A stretch of DNA of 64,000 nt from Azoarcus sp. (GCA_020725025.1 DYFV01000016.1:1-64000), one strand, 5' to 3'. Counted from the first letter of the stretch, positions 23,145-33,233 are shown. A program made the numbers and translations. The notes: a model not told the origin generated them from the letters alone.

Positions 23145-23345
23145 TCAATGAAGGTTCAGCGGGTCGTGGCGACCCATGATTTCGAGCACTTCGGGCTCGA
23201 TCTCGGTGAAGGTGATCACCTTCACCTGGTTCGCTTCGTCGTCGGCATAGATCTTCTCGCGTTCGATGCCGGCGTTGACCAGGTCGTCCAGCGTGTTGCG
23301 CACCGCATCCCGCGAGCGGTACGTGGCAGTCACGGTCTTTTGCAT
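23145..23345 (-). CDS. small conserved-looking protein, 66 aa
   Basis: Begins MQKTVTATYRSRDAVRNTLD and is acidic, with an alternating strand-helix pattern suggesting a ferredoxin-like or general-stress-type alpha/beta fold. I do not recognise the family with certainty. The frame has a GGAG site 9 bases before its ATG, good codon use and a defined end. It lies between the PAS kinase and acxA on the same strand, about 445 bases upstream of the acxA promoter, so it is not in the acx transcript. It could be cotranscribed with the kinase, although a small hairpin (23376-23392) separates them. Function unknown. Confidence 0.65.
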   Translation of the reverse strand: MQKTVTATYRSRDAVRNTLDDLVNAGIEREKIYADDEANQVKVITFTEIEPEVLEIMGRHDPLNLH

Positions 23346-23375
23346 GATGTGCGCTCCATGTCGTGAAAGGGAGGT

Positions 23376-23392
23376 CTCCGCACCCGGCGGAG
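23376..23392 (-). terminator. weak hairpin after the PAS kinase
   Basis: CTCCGC (23376-23381) pairs with GCGGAG (23387-23392) around a 5-base loop, about 50 bases after the kinase stop. Only a short, interrupted T stretch follows on the minus strand, so it is at best a weak terminator. Confidence 0.25.
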
Positions 23393-23444
23393 TACCTGTT
23401 TCTATGGAGTGCGTGCGCGGGGTGACGGTTCCGGGATGGGCGGC

Positions 23445-25034
23445 TCAGCGCCGCCGGACGATGACGCTGCCGAGCAGCGCCACGGGCAGCAGGACTTCCA
23501 TCTCGGTGCCGACGCCGGGGGTGGAATGCAGCCGCACGTGGCCGTCGTAGAGGTGGGCCAGGCCATGCACCACCGAGAGTCCCATGCCCGTGCCGCGTCC
23601 GGGTTCCTTGGTGGTGTAGAAGGGCTCGAAGATGCGTGCCCGCAGCACCGGATCGATGCCGGAGCCGTCGTCGCGCACCACGAGCGCCAGATAGTCGCCG
23701 CCGAACTCGCGGCGGCAGGAGTCGCAGCGGGCCGCCGCGAGCGTCACCCGCCGTGCCGCCAGGCGGACGGTGCCGGCACCGGAGATGGCGTCGCGCGCGT
23801 TGATGAGGAGATTCATCAGGATCTGATGGATGTGGCCGGGGTCCACCGACAAGGGCGGCAGCCCGGCCTCGATCTCGCTCACCAGCGCGACCTTGTCCGA
23901 AAGGGTCGCCTGCAGCAGGCCCACCACCTCGCGCACGACGTCCGGCAGGCTGGTCGAGCGCGGCCGCCCGGCGCCGCCGCGGCTCACCGAGAGCAGTTGC
24001 TGCACCAGGTCGCGGGCGCGCTCGCCGGCGATGCGGATCTCCTCGATGTAGTTGGTCACCCGCGGCGATCCCCCCTCGTCCCGCAGCACCGCCTCGGCCA
24101 GCTCCGAGTATCCGAGGATGGCGACCAGCACGTTGTTGAAGTCGTGGGCCACGCCGCCGGCGAGGGTGGCGATCACCTCCATGCGCTCGAGCCGCGCCAC
24201 CCGCTCGAAGAGCTCGTGCCGGCGCCGTTCGTCCTCGCGCAACTGGGTGATGTCCTCTTTCAGCGCGACGAAGTGGCGCAGCTCGCCGTCGGCGTCCCGC
24301 ACCGGCGACACGGACATGGTCTCGCGGATGATGCGTCCGTCGCGCGCGCGGTTGGACAGTTCGCCGCGCCAGGTCCTGCCCGTCAGGATGCAGGACCACA
24401 ATGCGTCGTAGACCTCGGGCGGCGTCTCGCCCGACTTGAAGATCCTCGGGTTGGCCCCGATGAGCTCCGCCTCGGTATAGCCGTAGGCCTTGCAGCACGC
24501 CGGGTTGACGTACTCGATGCGGCCTTCGCAGTCCGTGATGACCACCGAGCTGCCCGACTGGGCGATCGCCTCGGCGAGCGTGCGGTTGCGGATCTCCACG
24601 TCGCGCAGGACGGCCTCGGCGCGCCGCAGGGGGGTGAGGTCGGTGCAGGTGACGACGACCGCCGCCGCGCCGCTGCCGGCCTTCCCGCCACCGACCGGCG
24701 TGCACGACATCTCGATCCAGGTCGGCTCGGCCCCGGCCGAAGCGAAGGCCACCACATCGCCGCGCCGCGGCTTGCCGCTCGCCAGGGCGAGCAGGCCGGG
24801 ATGGGACTCGGCGGCCAGGGGACGACCGTCGTCGCCCATCCAGGCGAGCGGCAGATCGGCCAGGCGCATCCCGCGCACCGGCCCGAGCCCGAGCAGGCTG
24901 CGCGCCGCGGCATTGCAGTGCACGATCCGGCCCTCGCCGTCGCACACCATCACGCCCTCCTTCATGAGCTCGAGGAAGGGATCGAGGCCTGCCCGCCGAC
25001 CGCCCTGCAGCAGCGAAGACAATTCGTCCATCAT
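23445..25034 (-). CDS. PAS-PAS sensor histidine kinase
   Basis: A soluble kinase of 529 residues with no membrane segment. PAS domains lie at about 15-130 and 145-270 (FVALKEDITQLREDE linker), followed by the H-box GGVAHDFNNVL with phospho-acceptor H297, and an HATPase domain with N-box NLLINARD, G1 DDGSGID and G2 GTGMGLSVV. A Cys pair (CDSC) lies in the ATPase domain before strand GGDYLALVVRDDG. It ends after the ATPase with no receiver. It is divergent from the FixJ/LuxR regulator gene at 25208, which is the probable partner. Two adjacent Met codons (25034, 25031) are both possible starts. The ligand or signal is unknown. Confidence 0.87.
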   Translation of the reverse strand: MMDELSSLLQGGRRAGLDPFLELMKEGVMVCDGEGRIVHCNAAARSLLGLGPVRGMRLADLPLAWMGDDGRPLAAESHPGLLALASGKPRRGDVVAFASAGAEPTWIEMSCTPVGGGKAGSGAAAVVVTCTDLTPLRRAEAVLRDVEIRNRTLAEAIAQSGSSVVITDCEGRIEYVNPACCKAYGYTEAELIGANPRIFKSGETPPEVYDALWSCILTGRTWRGELSNRARDGRIIRETMSVSPVRDADGELRHFVALKEDITQLREDERRRHELFERVARLERMEVIATLAGGVAHDFNNVLVAILGYSELAEAVLRDEGGSPRVTNYIEEIRIAGERARDLVQQLLSVSRGGAGRPRSTSLPDVVREVVGLLQATLSDKVALVSEIEAGLPPLSVDPGHIHQILMNLLINARDAISGAGTVRLAARRVTLAAARCDSCRREFGGDYLALVVRDDGSGIDPVLRARIFEPFYTTKEPGRGTGMGLSVVHGLAHLYDGHVRLHSTPGVGTEMEVLLPVALLGSVIVRRR

Positions 25035-25207
25035 TCACCTGTTTTCCGGCCCGCATACCCGCAATGCCTTGCCTGGCAGCACCGTGTGCCGGACCGCGGA
25101 AGTGTACCCGTCATGCCCGGGAAAGCCATCGTGGGTTTCCGAAATCACTCCGCATTTTTACGGAAGGGTTACAATCCGCCACACATCCTACGCCTGTACG
25201 AGCAACG

Positions 25208-25828
25208 ATGCTCAGTTCCCCTTCGGCCGGATCGGTCTGCATCGTCGACGATGACGCGCAGGTACGCCGCTTCCTCGTGGAGGTCTTCTCCAGCATCGGT
25301 CTCGCCGCCGAGGAGTACGCGTCCGGCGACGAGTTCGTCCGCCACTGGCGGCCGGTGCCGCCGGCGTGCGTGCTGCTCGACGTGCGCATGCCGCGCCTGA
25401 CCGGGCCGGAAGTCCACGACTGGCTGCGATCCCGGCATCCGGGCGTCCCGGTGATCTTCCTCAGCGGCTTCGCCGACGTGGCGACCGCCGTGCGCGCCAT
25501 GCGCCTGGGCGCTTTCGACTTCTTCGAGAAGCCCTTCAACATCCAGCAGATCATCGAACGCACCCACGAGGCCCTGCGCCACTGCAGCGCCCACGCCGCA
25601 CACGCGGCGGACGCCTCCGCGTGGCAGGACACGCTCACCCCGCGCGAGCGCGAGGTCCTGCATTGCATCGTGGCGGGCAAGCGCAACAAGGCCATCGCGG
25701 CCGAGCTGGGCATCAGCGAGCGCACCGTGGAAACCCACCGCGCGAGCATCATGCACAAGTCCTCGACGCACTCGGTCGCCGAGCTGGTCGCCCTCACCCT
25801 GTCGGCGGGTGCCACCGAGATCGTCTGA
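25208..25828 (+). CDS. FixJ-type response regulator (REC + LuxR HTH)
   Basis: Two-domain regulator of 206 residues: a receiver with acceptor D58 (LLDVRMPR), the switch residues SGFAD and KPF (FFEKPFNIQQII), then a LuxR-type helix-turn-helix beginning LTPREREVLHCIVAGKRNKAIAAELG. This arrangement is that of FixJ/NodW/TtrR regulators. It is transcribed away from the PAS kinase, the likely phosphodonor. The ATG at 25208 sits directly before the receiver fold; the frame is open further upstream to 25064, but that part is outside the fold. The ribosome site before 25208 is weak. Targets are not evident; acetone or energy genes nearby are possibilities only. Confidence 0.88.
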   Translation: MLSSPSAGSVCIVDDDAQVRRFLVEVFSSIGLAAEEYASGDEFVRHWRPVPPACVLLDVRMPRLTGPEVHDWLRSRHPGVPVIFLSGFADVATAVRAMRLGAFDFFEKPFNIQQIIERTHEALRHCSAHAAHAADASAWQDTLTPREREVLHCIVAGKRNKAIAAELGISERTVETHRASIMHKSSTHSVAELVALTLSAGATEIV

Positions 25829-25968
25829 GCGGCATACGGTATCTCCGTATTTCCACGCACTCATCCCAAGTAGTCCCGATACCCGATCCGCATCGTTGCG
25901 GCTAGCGTTGACCCCAGCCGGCGTCCGCTTCGAAGACGTCCAGGCAGCGCAACGAGAGGTATCGGGCC

Positions 25969-26337
25969 ATGCCGAAAACCGTCTTTCTGGTCGATGACTC
26001 GACCACCATCCTCCTCAGCATCTCGGCCATCCTCGCCAAGGCCGGCTACGGGATCGAGAAGGCCTCCAGCGCGGAGGAAGCCCTGCGCCGCTTCTCGTCC
26101 GGGATCAAGGCCGACCTGCTGCTCACCGACCTGAACATGCCGGGCATGAACGGCATCGAGCTGATCCGCGAGGTGCGCAAGCTCGCGCCCTACCGCTTCA
26201 TGCCCATCCTGTTCCTCACCACCGAGTCGCAGCAAAGCCGCCGCCAGGAAGCGAAGGCTGCCGGCGCCTCGGGCTGGATCGTCAAGCCGGCCACGGCGGA
26301 CGAGCTGCTCAACACGATCCGGCTCGTCCTGCACTGA
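25969..26337 (+). CDS. cheY: CheY-like single-domain response regulator
   Basis: A stand-alone receiver of 122 residues: acidic pocket FLVDDS, phospho-acceptor D54 ([12 protein letters not shown]), T of FLTTES and K106 of IVKPATA. No output domain. It opens a plus-strand chemosensory operon with two MCPs, STAS, CheA, CheW and CheR, so it is the probable phosphorylation target of the CheA at 27985. Whether it acts on the flagellar motor or another output cannot be read from the sequence. GAGAGG lies upstream of the ATG. Confidence 0.88.
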   Translation: MPKTVFLVDDSTTILLSISAILAKAGYGIEKASSAEEALRRFSSGIKADLLLTDLNMPGMNGIELIREVRKLAPYRFMPILFLTTESQQSRRQEAKAAGASGWIVKPATADELLNTIRLVLH

Positions 26338-26362
26338 GCCGGCGATCCCGAAGCAGGCCGAT

Positions 26363-27643
26363 ATGAGAGCCGGAGCCGAGTCTCCCCCCCTCCAGACCTC
26401 CCGCAGGCGAGCCCTGTGCAGCGGCATCGCGGCCGCGGCGGGCGCCGCCGTGCTGCTCGCCATCGCCGGGGGCACATTCCGCGGCACGGGCGGCGTCACC
26501 GCCGGCCTGGCCGACGCGTTCGCCGCGCTGAGCGCCGTGGCCCTCTTCCTCGGCCTGCGCCGGCTGGTCTCGCGCAGCCTTTACGGCGACGTGCACTTCG
26601 GCTTGCGTCCCCTGCTCACGGACAGCCGGCCCCGCTGCACCTCGGACAGGGCCTGCTCCAGGGTGGTGGTCTCCGAGCTGCGCGGCGTGCCGCGCTTCAA
26701 CGTGATCCTCTCGGGCCATCTGCGCGACATCACCGCGCAGACGGAGGAGGCCGCCTGCGAGCTTACGACGCGGCTGCAGACCATCGACGAGGTGGTCACG
26801 GATCTGAACCGCTTTGTAGACGGTGCGGTCGCCGAGTCCGAGGCGATGGCGCGCGAATCGGCCGACCAGCTCGACCGCAACCGCGAGCTGGTGGCACGCC
26901 TGGAGGCCCTGAACCAGGCGGAGTCCCAGGCGAACGAGGCGCTCGGCGCGGTGGCGGTGAAAGAGACGGAGTCGCTGCGCGAGCTCGTCGACCTCATCCA
27001 GGGCATCGCCTCCCAGACCAATCTGCTCGCGCTCAACGCCGCCATCGAAGCCGCACGGGCCGGCGAGAGCGGCCGCGGCTTCGCGGTGGTGGCCGACGAG
27101 GTGCGCAAGCTCTCGCAGCAGACGGAGGCGGCCGTCCTCAAGATCCGCGGCAGCATCGACGCGGTGGTGAACGCCATCGAGGCACAGTTCCGCGAGCGCC
27201 TGGAACAGAGCGCGGCGGGCGAGGAACGCGAGCACCTGCAACGCTGCGCGGCTCAGCTCCAGGCGCTGGGCGAGAGCCACGAGCGCCTGACCGAGCGGGA
27301 GCATCGCATCCTGGCGACCATCGACGAGAGCAGCAGCCGGCTGGGCGAGATGTTCGTGAATGCGCTTGCGGGCGTGCAGTTCCAGGATGTGGTCCGCCAG
27401 CAGATCGAGCATGTGGCGAGCGCGCTCGCGCGGCTCGACGCCCATGCGGTGGCGCTCGCCGACGCGCTCGAGCGCCCGACCACGGAGGGGGCGACGGCAC
27501 GGCTCAGGCCGCTCGCCGATCAGCTCGACGAGATCTTCTCCGGCTACGTCATGGAGCAGCAGCGCAGCACCCATGCGCAGCGGCTCGGCGGCGGGACGGC
27601 CGCCGCCCCGGGGAGCGCGGGAAGCAAGGTGGAACTCTTCTGA
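26363..27643 (+). CDS. membrane-anchored MCP without a periplasmic sensor
   Basis: A 426-residue methyl-accepting chemotaxis protein. Two hydrophobic segments near the N-terminus (about 18-37 and 48-64) are joined by a very short loop, so almost nothing is exposed outside and the signal is probably read in the membrane or cytoplasm. The MCP hairpin tip [18 protein letters not shown] and the segment [14 protein letters not shown] are intact. After the signalling domain comes a [12 protein letters not shown] helix resembling one in CheZ-like proteins, and the chain ends KVELF. It starts 25 bases after cheY and is followed by the STAS gene. Confidence 0.85.
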   Translation: MRAGAESPPLQTSRRRALCSGIAAAAGAAVLLAIAGGTFRGTGGVTAGLADAFAALSAVALFLGLRRLVSRSLYGDVHFGLRPLLTDSRPRCTSDRACSRVVVSELRGVPRFNVILSGHLRDITAQTEEAACELTTRLQTIDEVVTDLNRFVDGAVAESEAMARESADQLDRNRELVARLEALNQAESQANEALGAVAVKETESLRELVDLIQGIASQTNLLALNAAIEAARAGESGRGFAVVADEVRKLSQQTEAAVLKIRGSIDAVVNAIEAQFRERLEQSAAGEEREHLQRCAAQLQALGESHERLTEREHRILATIDESSSRLGEMFVNALAGVQFQDVVRQQIEHVASALARLDAHAVALADALERPTTEGATARLRPLADQLDEIFSGYVMEQQRSTHAQRLGGGTAAAPGSAGSKVELF

Positions 27644-27659
27644 CGAGGGGGAAGCGGGC

Positions 27660-27992
27660 ATGAGCGATGAGCAGCCGGACGGGCAGGCGCGTCTCGTCCT
27701 CGAGGGCGACCTCACCATCTACCAGGCGGCCGCGCACAAGGCGGCCCTGATGGCCGCGCTGGAGGGATGCGAACGGCTCGAGCTCGACGTGTCGGGCGCC
27801 GCCGAGATCGACACCGCCGGCCTGCAGCTCCTGATCCTCGCCAAGCGCGAGGCGGCGGCGCGCGGCAAGCAGGTGACGATCTGCGGGCACGGCCCGGCGG
27901 TGCGCGACGCGATCGATTTCTGCAATCTCGCGGTGAGCTTCGGCGACCCGATGGTGATGCCGGCGACGGCGCAGGGAACCGTCCATGGATGA
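27660..27992 (+). CDS. STAS-domain protein (anti-sigma-antagonist-like)
   Basis: A 110-residue single STAS domain: strand LVLEGDLTIYQAAAHK, then the switch segment AAEIDTAGLQLLILAKREA, in which a Thr occupies the usual phosphorylatable Ser/Thr position after D. Such proteins appear in several chemosensory operons and also as MlaB in lipid transport; here the context is chemosensory. Its stop overlaps the cheA start (ATGGATGA), implying coupled translation and a stoichiometric role with CheA. No Ser/Thr kinase partner is seen nearby. The exact role is not known. Confidence 0.8.
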   Translation: MSDEQPDGQARLVLEGDLTIYQAAAHKAALMAALEGCERLELDVSGAAEIDTAGLQLLILAKREAAARGKQVTICGHGPAVRDAIDFCNLAVSFGDPMVMPATAQGTVHG

Positions 27993-30183
27993 GCTCGCCG
28001 CGACCTTCGTGACGGAATCCCGCGACCTGCTCGCGGAGATGGAGACCGGGCTGCTGCGCCTGGAGCAGGCACCCGACGACCGCGAGGGCCTGGCCGCGGT
28101 CTTCCGCGCCGCCCACACCATCAAGGGCGGGGCCGGGGTCATCGAGTGCCGCTTCATCGAGGGTTTCACCCACCAGGTCGAGAACGTGCTCGACCGCCTG
28201 CGCAACGGCGAGCTCCCGGTGAGCGGTCCCCTCACGAGCCTGCTGCTCGCCTGCAGCGACCACCTCACCACCCTCATCGATACGCTCGCGGCCGGCCGGG
28301 GCGAGCCTGCTCCGGAGCACGCCGCGCGGGGCACGGCGCTGGCGGCCGAGCTCGCCGCCTACCTGGGCACAGACGCCGCCGGGCAGCCCGCGCCGCCCCC
28401 GGTCGAGCAGGCGGTGCCGCTCGCCGCGAGCGGCGGCGGGCTGGTGAGCACCGACGGCTGGCACATCTCGCTGCGCTTCGGCCCGGACGTCCTGCGCCAC
28501 GGCATGGATCCCCTCGCCTTCCTGCGCTACCTCGCCACGCTGGGCGAGATCGTCGCCATCGAGACCTTGGCCGACGCCATGCCGCCGGCCGCCGAGCTGG
28601 ACCCGGAATCCTGCTACCTCGGCTTCGAGATCCGCTTCCGCACCGACGCGGGCAAGGCGGACATCGAGCAGGTGTTCGAATTCGTCCGCGACGAATGCCA
28701 GCTGCGCATCCTGCCGCCGCGCTCGCGCATCGCCGACTACCTCGCGCTCATCGACGAGTTGCCCGAGGACAAGCTGCGCCTGGGCGAGATGCTGGTGCGC
28801 TGCGGCGCGCTCACCCGCGCCGAGCTGGACGCGGGGCTGGCCGAGCAGCAGGCGGCGCACGCCGAGGCGGACGCGCCCGACGGGCCGCGGCCGCGCATCG
28901 GCGAGGTGCTGGTCGAGCACCAGGTGGTCCATCGCGAGGTGGTCGAGGCGGCCGCCACGCGGCAGGCCGCGGTGAGCGAGAAGAAGGCGGTGGAAGCGCG
29001 CCTGGTGCGCGTGCCGGCCGAGAAGCTCGACCAGCTCATCGATCTCGTGGGCGAGCTCGTCATCGCCGGGGCGAGCGCCAACCTGCTCGCCCAGCGCAGC
29101 CGCCAGTCGCACCTCGTCGAGAGCACCTCGGTGCTGGCGCGGCTGGTGGAGGACATCCGCGACGCGGCCCTGCAGTTGCGCATGGTGCAGATCGGCGACA
29201 CCTTCGGCCGCTTCAACCGGGTGGTGCGGGACACTTCGCGCGAGCTCGGCAAGGACATCGAGCTCGTGGTCACCGGCGGCGAAACGGAGCTCGACAAGTC
29301 GGTGGTGGAGAAGCTGGGCGACCCGCTCATGCACCTGGTGCGCAACGCGGTCGACCACGGTATCGAATCGCCCTCCGTGCGTACCCGATGCGGCAAGCCG
29401 GCGAAGGGGCGGGTCGGGCTCAACGCCTACCACGACTCCGGCTCCATCGTGATCGAGGTCAGCGACGACGGCGCCGGGCTGCCGCTCGAACGCATCCGCG
29501 AGAAGGCCGTCGCGCGCGGCCTCCTCGAGGAGCACGCGATGCCCGGCGAGCAGGACCTGGTCAAGCTCATCTTCGAGCCCGGGTTCTCCACCGCCGAGCA
29601 GGTGAGCAACATCTCCGGACGCGGCGTCGGGATGGACGTGGTACGCCGCAACATCCAGGGCCTGCGCGGCGCGATCGACGTGAAGAGCCGCCCCGGCGAA
29701 GGCTCCACCTTCGTGATCCGCCTGCCGCTCACGCTCGCCATCATCGACGGCTTCCTGGTCGGCGTCGGCAACGCCACCTACGTGGTGCCGCTCGACTCCG
29801 TGGTCGAGTGCATCGAGCTCGCCCACGACGTGGGCGCCGCGAGCTACCTCAACCTGCGCGGCGAGGTGCTGCCCTTCGTGCGCCTGCGCGAGCTGTTCGA
29901 GCATCCCGGCACGCCGCCCCTGCGCCAGAACGTCGTGGTGGTGCAGTACGCCGGACACAAGGCCGGCCTGGTGGTCGACGCCCTGCTCGGCGAGTTCCAG
30001 ACGGTGATCAAGCCCCTCGGCGCCCTCTTTCGCAACATCCGCGGCATCGGCGGCTCGACCATCCTCGGCAGCGGCGAGGTGGCTCTGATCCTCGACGTCG
30101 CCGCCCTCGTCCAGTTCGTCGCCGACCGGGAAGGTCGGGGGCCCGATTCGCCCCCGCGTCTCGTCGCCGCGCCGGTCCATTGA
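27985..30183 (+). CDS. cheA: chemotaxis histidine kinase CheA
   Basis: A 732-residue kinase that passes phosphate from chemoreceptors to CheY. Domains: HPt (about 1-105) with H44 in [10 protein letters not shown], a proteobacterial-type intermediate region (about 145-330) with [19 protein letters not shown], dimerisation helices ([17 protein letters not shown]), an HATPase with N-box [13 protein letters not shown]1 SDDGAGL and G2 [13 protein letters not shown], and a C-terminal CheW-like domain (ending [12 protein letters not shown]). No receiver is attached. It is located between STAS and the second MCP, 33 bases before the latter. Confidence 0.94.
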   Translation: MDELAATFVTESRDLLAEMETGLLRLEQAPDDREGLAAVFRAAHTIKGGAGVIECRFIEGFTHQVENVLDRLRNGELPVSGPLTSLLLACSDHLTTLIDTLAAGRGEPAPEHAARGTALAAELAAYLGTDAAGQPAPPPVEQAVPLAASGGGLVSTDGWHISLRFGPDVLRHGMDPLAFLRYLATLGEIVAIETLADAMPPAAELDPESCYLGFEIRFRTDAGKADIEQVFEFVRDECQLRILPPRSRIADYLALIDELPEDKLRLGEMLVRCGALTRAELDAGLAEQQAAHAEADAPDGPRPRIGEVLVEHQVVHREVVEAAATRQAAVSEKKAVEARLVRVPAEKLDQLIDLVGELVIAGASANLLAQRSRQSHLVESTSVLARLVEDIRDAALQLRMVQIGDTFGRFNRVVRDTSRELGKDIELVVTGGETELDKSVVEKLGDPLMHLVRNAVDHGIESPSVRTRCGKPAKGRVGLNAYHDSGSIVIEVSDDGAGLPLERIREKAVARGLLEEHAMPGEQDLVKLIFEPGFSTAEQVSNISGRGVGMDVVRRNIQGLRGAIDVKSRPGEGSTFVIRLPLTLAIIDGFLVGVGNATYVVPLDSVVECIELAHDVGAASYLNLRGEVLPFVRLRELFEHPGTPPLRQNVVVVQYAGHKAGLVVDALLGEFQTVIKPLGALFRNIRGIGGSTILGSGEVALILDVAALVQFVADREGRGPDSPPRLVAAPVH

Positions 30184-30215
30184 AACGCAACATGCCCAAC
30201 CGCAGAGGAATCGCC

Positions 30216-31847
30216 ATGTTCAATCACCTTCGCATCGGCACCCGGCTGGCCATCGGCTTCGGTACCGTCCTGCTGCTCCTGGCCGTCCTGTCCGCGGTGG
30301 CCTATCAGCGCCTCGCGCTGCTCAACGAGGAGATCACCGAGGTGGTCGAGCACCGCTTTCCCCAAACCGTGTGGGCCAACGAGGTGATCGATCAGGTCGG
30401 GCTGGTCGCCCAGGCGACGCGGGACGCGATGCTGACGGCCCGGACCGAAGATGCGCAGCGTCGGCTCGAGGTCATTCCGCAGATGAGCCAGGCGATCTCC
30501 GAGCGCCTGGAGAAGCTCGACAAGGCGACCACCTCCGAGGAGGGCCGCAAGCGGATGGCGGCCGTGACCGAGGCGCGCCGTGCCTACGTCTCGGATCTCG
30601 GCAAGCTGCGCGAGCTGATCGCCGCCGGCCAGCGCGAGCAGGCGGCGGCCCTGCTGCGGGGCAGCATGCACGACAGCCAGGAGCGCTACGTCACCGAGCT
30701 GCGCGCCCTCATCGACTACGAAGCCGAGCAGATGCGGGAGGCGGGCGAGCACGCCGAACTCGACGCGACCCGCGCGATGACCCTGATCCTGGTGCTGGCC
30801 GCCACGGCGGCGGTGATCGGCGCAGGCTTCGCCGTGTGGGTGACCCGCTCGGTCACGCGCCCCCTGGGCGTCGCCCTCACCGCCGCCAACGCGCTCGCCG
30901 AGGGCAACCTGGCGGTGCGCGTGGAGGCGACCTCCAGGGACGAGGTGGGGCAGCTCATGCGCGCCATGCAGTCGATGATCGCGCGGCTGGCCCAGATCAT
31001 CGGCGAGGTACGCGGCGCCGCCGACAACCTGGCGAGCGCCTCCGCCGAGGTCTCGGCCACCGCCCAGTCCCTGTCGCAGTCGGCCGCCGAGCAGGCCGCC
31101 TCCGTGGAGGAAACCTCCTCCAGCATGGAGGAGATGACCGCCTCGATCGGCCAGAACACCGACAACGCGCGGCTCACCGACGGCATGGCGGGCAAGGCCG
31201 CCCACGAGGCCGAGGAAGGCGGACAGGCGGTGTCGCGCACGGTGGAGGCGATGAAGTCGATCGCCGACAAGATCGGGATCATCGACGACATCGCCTACCA
31301 GACCAACCTCCTCGCGCTCAACGCCGCCATCGAGGCGGCCCGCGCCGGCGAGCACGGCAAGGGCTTCGCGGTGGTGGCCGCCGAGGTGCGCAAGCTCGCC
31401 GAGCGCAGCCAGGTCGCTGCCCAGGAGATCGGCGACGTGGCCCGCGACTCGGTGAAGCTCGCCGAGCGTGCCGGCACGCTGCTGGGCGAGATGGTGCCGT
31501 CGATCCGCAAGACGTCCGACCTGGTGCAGGAGATCGCCGCCGCGTCCCAGGAGCAGAGCTCCGGCGTGGGGCAGATCAGCGCGGCCATGAGCCAGCTGAA
31601 CCAGGTCACCCAGCAGAACGCCTCGGCCTCCGAGGAGCTCGCCGCCACTGCCGAGGAGATGGGCACCCAGGCCGAGGCGCTGCAGGGGCTGATGCAGTTC
31701 TTCCGGCTCGAGGAGCAGGCGGGTGCGGTGCGCGCCACGGCGTCGGCCCGGCGCGCGACGCCGCCTGCGGCTCAGCCCGGCGCCGGTCAGTCCTCCGCCG
31801 CGATGCGCCCGGCGCTCGCCGCCGGTCCGGACTTCGAGCGCTTCTGA
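30216..31847 (+). CDS. methyl-accepting chemotaxis protein with 4-helix periplasmic domain
   Basis: A 543-residue transmembrane chemoreceptor: TM1 about 12-32, a helical periplasmic ligand domain about 33-187 of the 4HB type, TM2 about 190-210, HAMP about 211-265 ([20 protein letters not shown]), and a signalling domain with the tip [18 protein letters not shown]. Classical methylation-helix sequence [13 protein letters not shown] is present. The tail is Ala/Pro-rich and ends GPDFERF, without the NWETF-type CheR tether. The start at 30216 is chosen for the AGAGGA site; a Met at 30192 is in frame. It is probably the main receptor of this CheA. Confidence 0.92.
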   Translation: MFNHLRIGTRLAIGFGTVLLLLAVLSAVAYQRLALLNEEITEVVEHRFPQTVWANEVIDQVGLVAQATRDAMLTARTEDAQRRLEVIPQMSQAISERLEKLDKATTSEEGRKRMAAVTEARRAYVSDLGKLRELIAAGQREQAAALLRGSMHDSQERYVTELRALIDYEAEQMREAGEHAELDATRAMTLILVLAATAAVIGAGFAVWVTRSVTRPLGVALTAANALAEGNLAVRVEATSRDEVGQLMRAMQSMIARLAQIIGEVRGAADNLASASAEVSATAQSLSQSAAEQAASVEETSSSMEEMTASIGQNTDNARLTDGMAGKAAHEAEEGGQAVSRTVEAMKSIADKIGIIDDIAYQTNLLALNAAIEAARAGEHGKGFAVVAAEVRKLAERSQVAAQEIGDVARDSVKLAERAGTLLGEMVPSIRKTSDLVQEIAAASQEQSSGVGQISAAMSQLNQVTQQNASASEELAATAEEMGTQAEALQGLMQFFRLEEQAGAVRATASARRATPPAAQPGAGQSSAAMRPALAAGPDFERF

Positions 31848-31864
31848 AGCGGGGAGCGAGCACC

Positions 31865-32413
31865 ATGAGCCGCATCGACGCCACCGCCCCGGTTCCCGCA
31901 CGCAGCGCGCCGCCCGCCGCCGGGCTCGGCACCCGGCAATATCTCACCTTCCTCCTCGGCGGCGAGATGTACGCGGTGGGCATCCTCCACGTGAAGGAGA
32001 TCATCGAGTTCGGCAACCTCACCGTGGTACCGATGATGCCGCCCTTCATCCGCGGCGTGATCAACCTCCGCGGCGCGGTGGTGCCGGTCATCGACCTCGC
32101 GGCGCGCTTCGGCGGGAAGCCGGGCGTGCCGGGGCGGCGAACCTGCATCGTCATCGTGGAAGTGACGGAGGGCGACGCCGGCCACGACATCGGGATCATG
32201 GTCGACGCGGTGTCCGAGGTGCTGGAGATCCCCGACTCGGACATCGAGCCGCCACCGGCCTTCGGAGCGAAGATCCGCGCCGACTTCATCCAGGGCATGG
32301 GCAAGGTGGGGCCGAAGTTCGTGATCCTGCTCGCCATCGACCGCGTGCTGTCGGTGGAGGAGATCGCGGCGCTCGCCGACGTCGCGGGCCGAGAGCCCCC
32401 GAATCCCGACTAG
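31865..32413 (+). CDS. cheW: chemotaxis coupling protein CheW
   Basis: A 182-residue adaptor linking receptors to CheA. After an Ala/Pro-rich leader of about 25 residues, the CheW beta-barrel is clear: YLTFLLGGEMYAVGILHVKE, the receptor-contact region NLRGAVVPVIDLAARFG, and the segment GIMVDAVSEVLEI. An appropriate GGGGAG site precedes the ATG. It lies 17 bases after the MCP and 15 bases before cheR, in the same operon. Confidence 0.95.
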   Translation: MSRIDATAPVPARSAPPAAGLGTRQYLTFLLGGEMYAVGILHVKEIIEFGNLTVVPMMPPFIRGVINLRGAVVPVIDLAARFGGKPGVPGRRTCIVIVEVTEGDAGHDIGIMVDAVSEVLEIPDSDIEPPPAFGAKIRADFIQGMGKVGPKFVILLAIDRVLSVEEIAALADVAGREPPNPD

Positions 32414-32428
32414 CCGAGGAGAGCCACC

Positions 32429-33229
32429 ATGGAAGAGGCGATTACCGACCGGGAATTCGCACTCTTCCAGCGCCTCATCCGCGAGCTGGCGGGCGTGGAT
32501 CTCGCCCCGAGCAAGAAGCAGCTGCTGATCGGACGGCTCGCGGCCCGCCTGCAGCATCTCGGCTGCGCGAGCTTCGAGGCGTACTTCCGCCTGCTGGAGT
32601 CCGGCCGCCATCCGGAAGAGCGCGATCGCGTGGTGGATCTCCTGACCACCCACGAAACCTACTTCTTCCGGGAACCGCAGCATTTCGAGTTCCTGCGCGA
32701 CACCATCCTGCCGCAGGCTCCGCCGCGTCCCTTCCGCGTATGGAGCGCCGCCTGTTCGACCGGCGAGGAGGCCTACAGCATCGCGATGGTGCTCGCCGAG
32801 CACCGGGCGCACGCGCCGTGGGAGGTCTTCGCCTCCGACGTGAGCCGCGCCGTGCTGGAGCAGGCCCGCCACGGCTGCTATTCCGGGGAACGCACCCGCG
32901 CCATCCCCCCCGGCTGGCTGCGCCGCCATTGCCTCAAGGGAGTGCGGACCCAGGCCGGCAAGGTCCGGGTGGGAGAGGAGCTGCGCGCCCGGGTGAGCTT
33001 CGCACAGGTCAACCTCATCGCGCCCGTCGGCGTCATCGGCAAGTTCGACGTGATCTTCCTGCGCAACGTCCTGATCTACTTCGACACACCGACCCGCCGC
33101 CGGGTGATCGAGAACCTCGCGATGCTGCTCAGGCCGGACGGCCATCTGATCGTCGGCCACTCCGAATCCCTCACCGGAATCACGGACCGGCTGCGGGCGC
33201 GCCAGCCCACCATCTATCGTTTCGCGTGA
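32429..33229 (+). CDS. cheR: chemoreceptor glutamate methyltransferase CheR
   Basis: A 266-residue SAM-dependent methyltransferase that methylates receptor glutamates for adaptation. It has the N-terminal helical CheR domain with TTHETYFFREPQHFE, the SAM site WSAACSTGEEAYSIA, ASDVSRAVLEQAR, and the motif DVIFLRNVLIYF. AGGAGAG precedes the ATG. It is the last gene of the operon, with only 4 bases to the convergent kinase. No CheB methylesterase follows, so receptor demethylation must rely on an enzyme encoded elsewhere, or adaptation is incomplete. Confidence 0.94.
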   Translation: MEEAITDREFALFQRLIRELAGVDLAPSKKQLLIGRLAARLQHLGCASFEAYFRLLESGRHPEERDRVVDLLTTHETYFFREPQHFEFLRDTILPQAPPRPFRVWSAACSTGEEAYSIAMVLAEHRAHAPWEVFASDVSRAVLEQARHGCYSGERTRAIPPGWLRRHCLKGVRTQAGKVRVGEELRARVSFAQVNLIAPVGVIGKFDVIFLRNVLIYFDTPTRRRVIENLAMLLRPDGHLIVGHSESLTGITDRLRARQPTIYRFA

Positions 33230-33233
33230 AGCC

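Noticed and set aside
25147-25175. Sigma-70 promoter before the FixJ-type regulator
   Set aside because: TACAAT at 25170 is a good -10, but no acceptable -35 is found at 16-18 bases upstream, so I did not list it.
28146-30215. Extension of the second MCP frame upstream through cheA
   Set aside because: The 1,233-codon frame is Arg/Pro/Ala-rich until the real start near 30216, where the transmembrane segment and a ribosome site begin.
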